A DNA stretch of 36,928 nucleotides from a virus, in IMG/VR virus record IMGVR_UViG_3300015189_000034, positions 1 to 36,928 of that record; one strand, written 5' to 3'. Positions 1-7,452 of this stretch are shown piece by piece. Both the position numbers and the translations under genes were made by a program. Every line of letters begins with the position of its first letter. Position 1 is the stretch's first letter. The notes under the pieces were generated by a model. That model was given only the letters and a program-made list of their open reading frames with translations, was not told where the DNA came from and ran no database searches.

Positions 1-861
1 GCGCAGGCGATCGCACCGCAGGTCATCACGGATGTCATGTCGAAGGTCGCCGCCTCCGGCGACGGGAGCGCGCTTACGCGCGGCAAAGGCGATGTCGCGG
101 TCGGGGATCAGGTCCGGGCTCAGGTCCGGGATCAGGTCGGGGATCAGGTCCGGGATCAGGTCCGGGATCAGGTCTGGGCTCAGGACTCAGAGGTGCGCTC
201 GCGCCTCGATAACTGGGCTGCAGGCGTCAACGACACCTACTGGGGCCTCGTCTACTCGTCGTGGTTCGACACGATGCGCGAGCTCGGTGTCGAGCACCTC
301 GAGCCGTGGGAGGGCCAGCAGAAGATCGCTGGGGCCGCGTTCTGGTGGTGGTGCTTCTCGGGTTTCGCGATCATTTGCGAACGCCCGACCGTTCTGAAGC
401 GTGACGAGCAGGGGCGTCTGCACTCGGAGTCGGGTCCGGCGATGGAGTGGCCGGACGGGTGGGGCTTTTACTCGTGGCACGGCACCCGCGTTCCAGCCTG
501 GGTTGTGGACGAGCCGACGGTCGAGAGGGTGCTCGCAGAGAGCAACTCGGAGATCCGTCGTTGCGCGTTCGAGTCCCTCGGTTGGGACAAGGCGATCGCC
601 GCCCTCAACCTGACGCCGATCGCGACCGCTCCTGACCCGGCGAACGCACCTCACGAGTTGCGGCTGTTCTCGCTGCCGTCGGACATCTACGGGCAGCCGG
701 TGAACCTCCTGCTGATGACCAACGGCTCCCCCGATCGATCCGGTGACCTTCGCCTCTACGGCGAGACGGTGCCGGCGTCGATCAAAGACCCCATCGCGGC
801 GGCGGCGTGGCAGTACGACGTCGACCCGAACGTGTACGCGCAGCTCGCGCGTCGCACCTGA
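1..861 (+). CDS. DUF6745-type protein, 5' end cut by window
   Basis: The reading frame is open to the first base of the window, so the true start probably lies upstream; the first in-frame ATG is at 37. The visible 286 codons begin with a repetitive V-[GRW]-[DA]-Q tract (codons 34-61) and continue with a conserved-looking region rich in Trp (a WWW near codon 116), then an ICERP segment, a GRLHSESGPA segment and a WPDGW...WHG segment. These resemble the actinobacterial DUF6745 family as I remember it, whose members also carry DQV-type repeats. Function is unknown. It ends 26 bases before the next gene. Family assignment is from memory of motifs, with no search done. Confidence 0.7.
   Translation, partial: AQAIAPQVITDVMSKVAASGDGSALTRGKGDVAVGDQVRAQVRDQVGDQVRDQVRDQVWAQDSEVRSRLDNWAAGVNDTYWGLVYSSWFDTMRELGVEHLEPWEGQQKIAGAAFWWWCFSGFAIICERPTVLKRDEQGRLHSESGPAMEWPDGWGFYSWHGTRVPAWVVDEPTVERVLAESNSEIRRCAFESLGWDKAIAALNLTPIATAPDPANAPHELRLFSLPSDIYGQPVNLLLMTNGSPDRSGDLRLYGETVPASIKDPIAAAAWQYDVDPNVYAQLARRT
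100..183 (+). repeat. 12-bp tandem repeat, 7 units, coding
   Basis: Seven back-to-back 12-base units close to GTC-CGG-GAT-CAG, in frame with the DUF6745-type gene, encode V-[GRW]-[DA]-Q repeats. Units differ mainly at the first base of the second codon (GGG, CGG, TGG) and at GAT versus GCT. Five units contain GATC. Low divergence between units suggests recent expansion by slippage or unequal recombination. Array length could differ between relatives. Confidence 0.92.
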
Positions 862-887
862 AACACCCAACGAAGAAGGAGTAACGC

Positions 888-1310
888 ATGACCAGCACCA
901 CGTACGCCGAGGCGCTCGCGAAGGTGGGTGCGACCGTTCCGGCGCATCTGATCGCCGACGCCGAGGTTCCCATCCTCACTGGGCCGCAGGCGCAGGGTGA
1001 CCTGCTCGTCGTCCCGCTCGACAACTACACGGGTGTGTTGGAGCCGATCCCGGCTCAGGGCATCCAGGTGGTGTTCGGCGAGGCGACGGGCAACAGCCAC
1101 TTCCTCCACGCGGGGTTCGAGTCGCCCGATGTCCGGTTCGCCCGGGTCGATGACGGCACCCTCTGCCTCGCCGTCGTGTCGGTGCCTGAGGGGCAGTCGG
1201 CGCAGCTCATCCACACCGACGAGCACGGCGCGAACGGCATCGGCGCAGGCCTGTACGGCATCCACCAGAAGCGCGAGCTGCGCGAAGAGATCATCCGCGT
1301 TCAGGACTGA
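888..1310 (+). CDS. Small companion of DUF6745 protein (GEATGNSH motif)
   Basis: 140 residues with a good ribosome site (AAGGAG, 7 bases before ATG). The sequence contains GDLLVVPLD followed by a GEATGNSHFLHAG segment and a later HTDEHG. This layout recalls a family of small actinobacterial proteins with a GDVLL..V...GE.TGHAH pattern, often seen beside DUF6745 genes. Here the usual first His of TGHAH is Asn. The conserved His residues (in NSHFLH and TDEHG) could bind metal, but that is inference. Function unknown. It is followed by a 62-base gap holding a tRNA T-arm-like stretch before the exonuclease gene. Confidence 0.7.
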   Translation: MTSTTYAEALAKVGATVPAHLIADAEVPILTGPQAQGDLLVVPLDNYTGVLEPIPAQGIQVVFGEATGNSHFLHAGFESPDVRFARVDDGTLCLAVVSVPEGQSAQLIHTDEHGANGIGAGLYGIHQKRELREEIIRVQD

Positions 1311-1334
1311 CGCGATCGGCGGGACGGTCCCCGT

Positions 1335-1358
1335 CCGGGTTCGATTCCCGGGCCGCCA
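1335..1358 (+). other. tRNA T-arm-like sequence in an intergenic gap
   Basis: A perfect 5-bp stem (CCGGG at 1335-1339, CCCGG at 1347-1351) encloses the 7-base loop TTCGATT, the invariant T-loop pattern of tRNAs, followed by GCCGCCA where an acceptor 3' strand would sit. No matching 5' acceptor strand, D-arm or anticodon arm is visible upstream, so this is not a complete tRNA. It may be a tRNA relic, a tRNA-derived attachment core, or chance. It ends 14 bases before the ATG of the exonuclease gene, and the ribosome site GAAAGGAAC follows it directly. Confidence 0.4.
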
Positions 1359-1372
1359 CGGAAAGGAACACC

Positions 1373-2398
1373 ATGACCACGACCACACTCGATGACCTTG
1401 AGCAGAGATTCGGCCCGTCCGATCAGGATCGCGCCGAGTGGCTTGCCGCACGGACCGTCGGCATCACGGCGACGGAGATCCGTGACTTGTACCTCGGGGT
1501 GAAGCGGCGCGACGATCTGATCGCGGAGAAGCTGGGCCGCCGCAGGGTGTCACACGGTGGGAACCGGTACACGATCTGGGGCCACGACCGCGAGGTAATC
1601 ATCGCCTCGGTAGTCGCCGACCGGTTCGCGATCCCGGCCGAGACTCGGCTGCTGCGCGCCGCCGACAATCCGCGGTTCCTGTTCTCCCCTGATGGCATCG
1701 GCCGCGACCTCGCCGGCGACGTCGTCATCGAAGAGACGAAGACATCGGGTGAGGACATCTCGATCGGGTCGCCCGCCTACGTGAAGAAGGGGTATCGGAT
1801 CCAGAAGACGTGGGGCATGCGCGTCGCTGGTGCGGTCCGCTGCCTCTACGCGTGGGAAGAGCGGCACGAGGTCGACGGTGAGTTCCACCCGGGCGAGTTG
1901 CATTTCGAGTGGCTCGAATGGGACGACGTCGCCGACATGGCCGCAGAGCTCGAGGTGATTGGCACCGAGTTCCTGGTGGCCCTGGATGCTGCTGCGTCGG
2001 AGCCGTGGGAGGAAGTCGACCTCGATGAGGACCTCGACACGCTCGCGGTGAACATCCTCACGGCTCGGGAGAAGGAGTCGGAAGGGAAGAAGGCGAAGGA
2101 GCGCGACTGGGCCGACCTTGTCGCTCGCCTCGCTAAGCGCGGGAAGGACTTCCAGCAGGAGTCGCCGCTGGCTCGGATCACGTATCACGCGGCCACCGAG
2201 GGCACGTCGGAGCAGACAGTGCCCGACGCCGAGGCGGCGATCGACGCCGACCCGGCCCTCTACGCATCCGTGATCGACATCGCTGAGCGGTGGAAGGTGC
2301 ATGCCGCGAAGTTCACGAAGACCGAGACGGTCACGACCACGACGAAGGCGAGCCTCACGGTCACCGCCGCCAAACCCCCGAAAGGCAACACGGCATGA
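1373..2398 (+). CDS. YqaJ-type exonuclease (lambda Exo/RecE-like)
   Basis: 341 residues. Predicted to be the 5'-3' resecting nuclease of a two-component phage recombination system. N-terminal GITATE (30-35) matches the family's GITASE signature; G70...E74, SPDG (105-108, D107) and E121-T-K123 form the D...ExK metal-binding core of PD-(D/E)XK nucleases, followed by YRIQKTWGM (141-149), the family's Y..Q...M motif. The C-terminal third is charged and helical with repeated Glu and Lys. The start has the ribosome site AAAGGA. The stop overlaps the ATG of the annealing protein (ATGA), as expected for an Exo-annealase pair that must be co-expressed. Confidence 0.88.
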   Translation: MTTTTLDDLEQRFGPSDQDRAEWLAARTVGITATEIRDLYLGVKRRDDLIAEKLGRRRVSHGGNRYTIWGHDREVIIASVVADRFAIPAETRLLRAADNPRFLFSPDGIGRDLAGDVVIEETKTSGEDISIGSPAYVKKGYRIQKTWGMRVAGAVRCLYAWEERHEVDGEFHPGELHFEWLEWDDVADMAAELEVIGTEFLVALDAAASEPWEEVDLDEDLDTLAVNILTAREKESEGKKAKERDWADLVARLAKRGKDFQQESPLARITYHAATEGTSEQTVPDAEAAIDADPALYASVIDIAERWKVHAAKFTKTETVTTTTKASLTVTAAKPPKGNTA

Positions 2399-3657
2399 CC
2401 GAGACGACGACTGTCATCGAACTGCTCCCGAGCATCTCGGAGCGTTCCGCCTGGACGGATCAGCAGAAGGCCGTCATGGAGTCGCTCGGGCTCCGTGGTG
2501 AGAAGAACGTCAACCGCAACGGCAGCTGGCAGAAGGTGCCGTTCGAGGCGCCCGACTCCATCGTCGAAGCGTTCCGCTACCAGGTGCAGCGGACCGGCCT
2601 CGACCCGATCGCCCGACAGATCTATTGCATCGAACGCGGCGGGAAGTGGGGCATCCAGATCTCGATCGACGGGTTCCGCCTCATCGCGGAACGGTCGAAG
2701 GAGTACCGCGGGCAGACGCCCGCGCAGTGGACCGACGGGAAGGTCGTGCCCGTCCCTCTTCGCGAGGAAGGCAAGGTCGTCCGGGATGCCGCGGGGAACC
2801 CGGTGATCGTCGAGGACTACCGCTGGGTCGACGCGTGGGTGAGCACGGATCCGCCCGCGGCCGCCCGGGTCGGCGTGTATCGCGACGGGTTCGCCGAGCC
2901 GATGTGGGCTGTCGCCGTGTTCGACGGGTACGCCGTCCGCGACCGCGACGGCAACCTCACTGGGCAGTGGAAGACAAACGGGGCGAACCAACTCGCGAAG
3001 TGCGCCGAGATGCTCTCGCTTCGGAAGGCGTTCCCGCAGGAACTGTCGGGTCTGTACGGCACCGAAGAGATGGACCAGGCCGAGAACCCCCGGTCGGCTG
3101 CTCCCGCCGCGTCTCGCGCATCGTCGGCGCCGATCGTGGCGACTGTCGATGACGACCGCGACTGGGCGGCAGAGATCGCATCGAAGATGACCTGGCCCGA
3201 ACTTGATGCGCTCTACAACGAGGCGCAGACGGTTGGTGCGTTCGCCACGGTCATCGGCACTGACCCCGAGGGTCAGGACATCACCATCAAGGCTGCCTTC
3301 TTCACTCGCAAGAAGGAGATCGAGGCCGCCCCTCAGACCGTCGTCGACGTCGAGCCTGAGACCGAACCCGAGCGGGACTGGCTCGCTGAGGGCCGCTCGC
3401 TGAAGACTGCGGCGGCGGTGACAGATCTGCGTCGCGAGGCGATGGCGAAGGACGCGCCGGACGCGGTGATCGACGGCCTCGCCGACATCGCTGCGGAGAA
3501 GGAGGGTGCTGCGGCGTCTCCGGAGGCTGGTGGGGAGTGGGCTGCTGCTGAGGCTGCGCCGGATGCGTGGGATCAGGGGCCGGCTGCGGTGCTCGCCGAC
3601 GAGGCTGCTGACGCTGAGGTTGATGCTGCGGTCGAGGCACCCGAGGTGAAGAAGTGA
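2395..3657 (+). CDS. RecT/Bet-family single-strand annealing protein
   Basis: Start chosen at the ATG in the ATGA overlap with the exonuclease stop; an in-frame ATG at 2290 would need a 109-base overlap and lacks support. 420 residues. The core (about 55-270) has the family landmarks: GLDPIARQIY (68-77), KWGIQISIDGF, LIAERS and a later AKCAEMLSLRKAFP. It should bind ssDNA left by the exonuclease and anneal it. The C-terminal part (about 275-420) is an acidic, Ala-rich low-complexity tail, longer than in compact Bet proteins, which may contact a single-strand binding protein or be a flexible linker (inference). Confidence 0.87.
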   Translation: MTETTTVIELLPSISERSAWTDQQKAVMESLGLRGEKNVNRNGSWQKVPFEAPDSIVEAFRYQVQRTGLDPIARQIYCIERGGKWGIQISIDGFRLIAERSKEYRGQTPAQWTDGKVVPVPLREEGKVVRDAAGNPVIVEDYRWVDAWVSTDPPAAARVGVYRDGFAEPMWAVAVFDGYAVRDRDGNLTGQWKTNGANQLAKCAEMLSLRKAFPQELSGLYGTEEMDQAENPRSAAPAASRASSAPIVATVDDDRDWAAEIASKMTWPELDALYNEAQTVGAFATVIGTDPEGQDITIKAAFFTRKKEIEAAPQTVVDVEPETEPERDWLAEGRSLKTAAAVTDLRREAMAKDAPDAVIDGLADIAAEKEGAAASPEAGGEWAAAEAAPDAWDQGPAAVLADEAADAEVDAAVEAPEVKK

Positions 3658-4115
3658 CCGCCCTGGTGCTGTCGCCGACCGAGTATGCGCAGGCCGAGAA
3701 GTTCGGTATGCACGTCCCGCTCGGCGCTGACGACGGAATCCGCTACACGCGGGGCGATACCGACCCGACATCGGATGACACGGACCTGCGGTTCTGCTCG
3801 CTGTACGGCGGCCTCTACGACCTCGGGTGCACGTGGCCGGTCGGTCATACGCACCCGCAGCACGTTGCCGGCGGCACGAGGGGCTTCGTGCTCGACGTTT
3901 GGGATGTCGAACCGGCTGCACCCTCCGTCGAGAAGCGCCGCGTACTGACCCTGCTGCAGCAGCAGGAGACTCTCGCACGTGAAGGGGCGGAGCGGATCCG
4001 CGCGTCGTACGCCTTCGCCCCGAAGCCGCAGCGGATCGCTGAGGCGCTGATGGAAGAGGCGCGTGCGGGTGCGTTCGCGTCTGCGGTGGAGATCGTCGAG
4101 CAGGTGGCGTTCTGA
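3654..4115 (+). CDS. Hypothetical protein with Cys/His cluster
   Basis: 153 residues from a GTG overlapping the annealase stop (GTGA). No family recognised. The middle carries C48, C59, H65, H67 and H70, spaced as a possible metal site, followed by a helical C-terminal half with alternating Glu, Arg and Ala (about 95-150). Its place between the recombination pair and a HerA-like ATPase suggests a role in DNA metabolism, but nothing in the sequence proves this. The stop overlaps the next start (TGATG). Confidence 0.75.
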   Translation: MTALVLSPTEYAQAEKFGMHVPLGADDGIRYTRGDTDPTSDDTDLRFCSLYGGLYDLGCTWPVGHTHPQHVAGGTRGFVLDVWDVEPAAPSVEKRRVLTLLQQQETLAREGAERIRASYAFAPKPQRIAEALMEEARAGAFASAVEIVEQVAF

Positions 4116-5833
4116 TGCGCACCCTCGACCTCGGCGTGCAGCACGTCGGCAACCACCCGTACAACGTCGAGCTGCCCCTCGACTTCATCACCGAGTCGTC
4201 GGCGATCCTCGCTAAGAAGGGCGCCGGCAAGACCAACGCGCTCATCGTCCTCCTGGAGGAAGCCGCGGCCGCCGGAGTGCCTGTCGTGTCGATCGACCCG
4301 AAGGGTGACCACTGGGGCCTCCGGGCAGGGTCGGAGGAACACCCTCGCGCTGGTCTGCCGATTCCGGTGTTCGGTGGACTCCACGGTGACGTGCCGCTCG
4401 AACCGACAGCCGGCGCCTACATCGCCGACCTGATCCGCGACCGTGCCCTCTCGGCGGTCCTCGACGTCTCAGAGTTCACGATCGGCGAGCGCGCCCGATT
4501 CCTGACGGCGTTCGCCGATCGGCTGTACCGATTCGACTCGCACGAGCCCATGCTGCTCGGGCTCGAGGAAGCGCACGAGTACATCCCGCAGATGGTCCGC
4601 GGCGAAGAGGCGCGGATGGTGGGCGGGTTCGAGCGGCTCGTGAAGTTGGGTAGGTCGAAGGGCCTCGGCGTCGTCATGGTGACGCAGCGGTCCGCGTCGC
4701 TGAACAAGAACGTGCTGACGCAGGTCGACAACCTCTTCGTGATGCGCACGACGTCGCCGCAGGACCGCGCAGCCGTCACGGCCTGGTTGGACACGAACGC
4801 TGACCGCGGAGTACTCGACGGCCTCGGAGGCCTGCAGACAGGCGAGGTCGTGCTCGTGCAGCCCGCCCGGGGCGAACCCCTGCGCTTCCGGTTCCGCATG
4901 CGTCACACGTTCGACGCGGGGCAGACGCCGAAGGTGGGCGAGAAGCGCCGGGAGCCGGCGACGATCGCCGACGTTGACCTGACAGCGATCGCCGCGGCCA
5001 TGTCCGAGACGATCGAGAAGGCGAAAGCTGACGACCCGAAGGTGTTGCGGGCGACGATCGCCGACCTGCAGAAGCAGCTCGCGGCTCGTCCGACTGAAGA
5101 GGTCGTGCGCGAGGTCGAGGTGCGCGTCGAGGTTCCGATGCTCACCGAGGACGATGAGCGGGTCCTCGCCGAGATCGACGGGATGCTCCGCGGGCTCGCG
5201 CACGTGCTGCCCCTGCACACAGGGATCGCGCAGAAGGTCGCGGCCACGAAAGCGCCCGTCGCTGTACGCCCGCCTGCGCCGACGAAGGTTCAGACGCCCG
5301 TTCCCCCACGGCCCGCATCCAACATCGGCCAGCACGATGCTGGCGATGCTGGCGTGGTGTTGCGGGCTGGTGCTCGCCGCATGGTGGAGACGCTCGGCCG
5401 GATGCATCCGCTGCACCTGACGAAGGCCCAGTGGGGCACCGTGTCGGGTCTGAAGACGACTGGCGGAACCTGGTCGACGTACTTCGGTGAGTTGAAGCGG
5501 CTCGGGTTCATCGACCAGGACCAGGCGGGGTTCTTCCTCACCGCGGCGGGCTTCGACTTCATCGGTGGGCAACCCGATCCGATGACGGCCGGCGAACTGC
5601 AGCAGCACTACCGCACGATCCTCCGCGCGGGTGCGGTGAAGATGCTCGACGCCGTGATGGCCGCGTATCCGTCCGGGCTGTCGAAGGAGCAGATCGGGGA
5701 GGCCGCGGAGATCGTCACGACTGGCGGCACGTTCTCGACCTACCTCGGCGACCTGAAGCGCAACGGACTGGTCGAACAAGACGGCGCGGAGTACTTCGCG
5801 ACCGATGTGCTCATGAAGGGAGCAGCCGCCTGA
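4115..5833 (+). CDS. HerA/DUF87-like ATPase with two C-terminal winged-helix repeats
   Basis: 572 residues. Walker A is GAGKTN (36-41); a Walker B-like segment LLGLEEAHEYIPQ (147-159) has Glu where Asp is usual before EAH; GRSKGLGVVMVTQR (179-192) and TQVDNLFVMRTTSPQDRAAV (202-221) match the sensor and arginine-finger regions of HerA-type hexameric translocases. A helical linker (290-400) leads to two similar modules (about 417-480 and 504-567), each with a TTGGT(W/F)STY(F/L)G(E/D)LKR signature, read as tandem winged helices. It probably moves along or remodels double-stranded DNA. No NurA-type nuclease is adjacent; the YqaJ nuclease two genes upstream may be its partner (inference). Confidence 0.8.
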   Translation: MRTLDLGVQHVGNHPYNVELPLDFITESSAILAKKGAGKTNALIVLLEEAAAAGVPVVSIDPKGDHWGLRAGSEEHPRAGLPIPVFGGLHGDVPLEPTAGAYIADLIRDRALSAVLDVSEFTIGERARFLTAFADRLYRFDSHEPMLLGLEEAHEYIPQMVRGEEARMVGGFERLVKLGRSKGLGVVMVTQRSASLNKNVLTQVDNLFVMRTTSPQDRAAVTAWLDTNADRGVLDGLGGLQTGEVVLVQPARGEPLRFRFRMRHTFDAGQTPKVGEKRREPATIADVDLTAIAAAMSETIEKAKADDPKVLRATIADLQKQLAARPTEEVVREVEVRVEVPMLTEDDERVLAEIDGMLRGLAHVLPLHTGIAQKVAATKAPVAVRPPAPTKVQTPVPPRPASNIGQHDAGDAGVVLRAGARRMVETLGRMHPLHLTKAQWGTVSGLKTTGGTWSTYFGELKRLGFIDQDQAGFFLTAAGFDFIGGQPDPMTAGELQQHYRTILRAGAVKMLDAVMAAYPSGLSKEQIGEAAEIVTTGGTFSTYLGDLKRNGLVEQDGAEYFATDVLMKGAAA

Positions 5834-6021
5834 TGGCTACGACATCTCAGTCCCCCGCGGTGGTCATCGCCGCCCGCAACGCCCTCATCCAGAAAGTCGG
5901 CACGGTCGCGGGTGAGCGGACGACACAGAAGCAGCGTGAGGCCCTCGCGGACTGGCTGATCTCGTCCGGTCACCTCGCCGACTCGTTCTACTCCGATGTT
6001 GCGATCGGCGGTGACGACTGA
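5833..6021 (+). CDS. Small hypothetical protein (62 aa)
   Basis: 62 residues starting at an ATG that overlaps the ATPase stop (TGATG) and ending with the same arrangement into the next gene. The sequence is mostly helical, with no Cys, no membrane segment and an acidic C-terminus (IGGDD). No family recognised. The tight coupling on both sides supports a real gene. Confidence 0.65.
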   Translation: MATTSQSPAVVIAARNALIQKVGTVAGERTTQKQREALADWLISSGHLADSFYSDVAIGGDD

Positions 6022-6200
6022 TGTTCAAGCGCCTCGACATCGTCACCATCCAAGGGCTCGGCACCCGCCGCTGGTCCGTCGACCGGATCCGAGACGTTTA
6101 CGACCGCGACGACGAGGCCTACCAAATGGCCGACCTCTCTGACGAGAACGGGGCCACCACCTCGGCCCGCGTCGATCAGCTGACGAAGGTGGCCGGCTGA
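6021..6200 (+). CDS. Small hypothetical protein (59 aa)
   Basis: 59 residues, starting MFKRLDIVTI and ending KVAG. It fills the space exactly between two other genes, overlapping each by one base (TGATG at both ends). It has a basic N-terminus and an acidic centre (DRDDEAYQ). No family recognised. Its beta-like start (LDIVTIQGLGTRRWSV) and the regular two-sided overlap argue for expression. Confidence 0.65.
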   Translation: MFKRLDIVTIQGLGTRRWSVDRIRDVYDRDDEAYQMADLSDENGATTSARVDQLTKVAG

Positions 6201-6637
6201 TGCCTTCGGGCGTCGTCGACGAGTTGGAGCCGAACGAATGGAACACACCGGAGTACCTGCCATGGATGAACGACGCGCTGTGCGCGGAGACGGATCCGGA
6301 GGCGTTCTTCCCCGAGAAGGGCGGCTCGACGAGGGACGCGAAGAAGATCTGCACGGCGTGCGAGGTGAAGGAGCAATGTCTCGACTTCGCGCTCGAGCGG
6401 GACGAGCGCTTCGGAATCTGGGGCGGCCTGTCGGTGCGGGAGCGGCGGAAGTTGCGTCGTCCACGCCAATCGCCGGCTCAGAAGGCAGCGGAGGCGATGG
6501 CGGCTCGGTTGCCGAAGTTTCAGCGCCTGTACGACCTGGGCCTGATGGACACGGAGATCGCGATCGAGAACGGGAACCTGCCGCCGAACGGCGTCGGCGG
6601 GTATCGGAGAAGCAAGAGAAGGGAGGACCCGGCATGA
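6200..6637 (+). CDS. WhiB-family iron-sulfur transcription factor
   Basis: 145 residues. Four Cys ligands for a [4Fe-4S] cluster are at C28, C51, C54 and C60 (C-x22-C-x2-C-x5-C), followed by the G[VI]WGG turn (72-76) and a basic stretch (about 79-90) expected to contact DNA. This is the complete WhiB (Wbl) signature. Known members act with the host primary sigma factor, so it may redirect host or phage transcription. It is longer than most phage Wbl proteins owing to a C-terminal helical region (about 92-145) with another basic end. Start overlaps the preceding stop by one base; the end overlaps the next ATG (ATGA). Confidence 0.93.
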   Translation: MPSGVVDELEPNEWNTPEYLPWMNDALCAETDPEAFFPEKGGSTRDAKKICTACEVKEQCLDFALERDERFGIWGGLSVRERRKLRRPRQSPAQKAAEAMAARLPKFQRLYDLGLMDTEIAIENGNLPPNGVGGYRRSKRREDPA

Positions 6638-7452
6638 ACGGATCCGACGTGTTGCTGGATGACGGGTCGTTCCCCCACGGGACGCCGCAAGGTTGGGAAG
6701 ACGGTTGCCGTGGCGGCTCATGCCCGGCCGCGCGCGAGGACGGGCTGCTCTCGTGCGCCCAGGCGAAGATCCGCTACAACGGCGACTTCGCGTACAAGCG
6801 GATGGTCGACGGCGGGATGACGCCTCAGCAGATCCGCGACGCCGATCAGGAGACGGCCGCGACGATCCGTTCGAAACCAGCCGCTCCGCCCGTCGCCGTC
6901 GAGCGTCCCTCCGAGCGCTTCCCGGATGCCGAGCCGCCGACCACCGATGTCGTGGCTGAGCCTCGCCCGTCGCCGTCGAGCGTCCCTCCGAGCGAGGACG
7001 TGCACGGCACGACCCGTGGGTACGGCCGTGGATGCCGTGGCACTGGCTGCCCGAACGTCGCACGAGGCGGAATCTCGTGCAGCGCTGCGCAGGCGGAATA
7101 CATGCGCCAGTACGCCGCCCGCAAGAAGGCGGAGAAGGCCGAAGCCGAGCAGTCGTCGGTGAAGCCGCCGAAGAAGGACGTGGTGCCGGATCCGGTACCC
7201 GAGGTTGTGGAGGCGGCACCCGACGCCGCTCCCGAAGTGAAGGAGAGCATCGTGGCAGAGACAGGCGTCGCCGAGCGCGGCGAAAAGACGGAGGCGGCCG
7301 CGGTGCCGCTGCAGGGGCAGGCCGTGGGCCTCCGCATCGACCCGGACGGACACGGTGTCGAGATCATCCTCGGCGCCGGCGGTGAGACGGTCCGCGTCGA
7401 GCTGCAGGTCGACGGCCGGATCACGGGCGTCGCGATGAAGGTCGGCGCCTGA
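6634..7452 (+). CDS. Protein with two HGTxxGxxxGCRGxxC modules
   Basis: Start taken at the ATGA overlap with the WhiB stop; a longer in-frame reading from 6238 would lie inside the WhiB gene. 272 residues. Two similar Cys modules, each beginning with HGT, then G(W/Y)..GCRG..CP and a later SC..A...Y, occupy about 15-56 and 123-163. They are joined by a Pro/Ser-rich linker and followed by an Ala/Glu-rich linker and a small beta-rich domain (about 228-272). The modules look like zinc knuckles related to the GCRCxxC motif in the protein at 9391. DNA binding is plausible but not shown. Confidence 0.72.
   Translation: MNGSDVLLDDGSFPHGTPQGWEDGCRGGSCPAAREDGLLSCAQAKIRYNGDFAYKRMVDGGMTPQQIRDADQETAATIRSKPAAPPVAVERPSERFPDAEPPTTDVVAEPRPSPSSVPPSEDVHGTTRGYGRGCRGTGCPNVARGGISCSAAQAEYMRQYAARKKAEKAEAEQSSVKPPKKDVVPDPVPEVVEAAPDAAPEVKESIVAETGVAERGEKTEAAAVPLQGQAVGLRIDPDGHGVEIILGAGGETVRVELQVDGRITGVAMKVGA

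Noticed and set aside
100-183. Possible CRISPR-like array
   Set aside because: Units are 12 bases, contiguous, without spacers, and in frame inside a gene.
32-397. Plus-strand frame with SGIRSG repeats
   Set aside because: It is the out-of-frame reading of the 12-bp repeat within the DUF6745-type gene.
1300-1372. Complete tRNA gene
   Set aside because: Only the T-arm and part of an acceptor strand are present; no D-arm, anticodon arm or matching 5' acceptor.
2260-4245. Long open reading frame on the minus strand (661 codons), and similar ones at 4469-5779, 6846-8666, 16597-18081 and 22440-23939
   Set aside because: They lie opposite genes with clear family motifs. Their compositions are Arg/Pro/His-rich, and open antisense frames are expected from GC-biased third positions.
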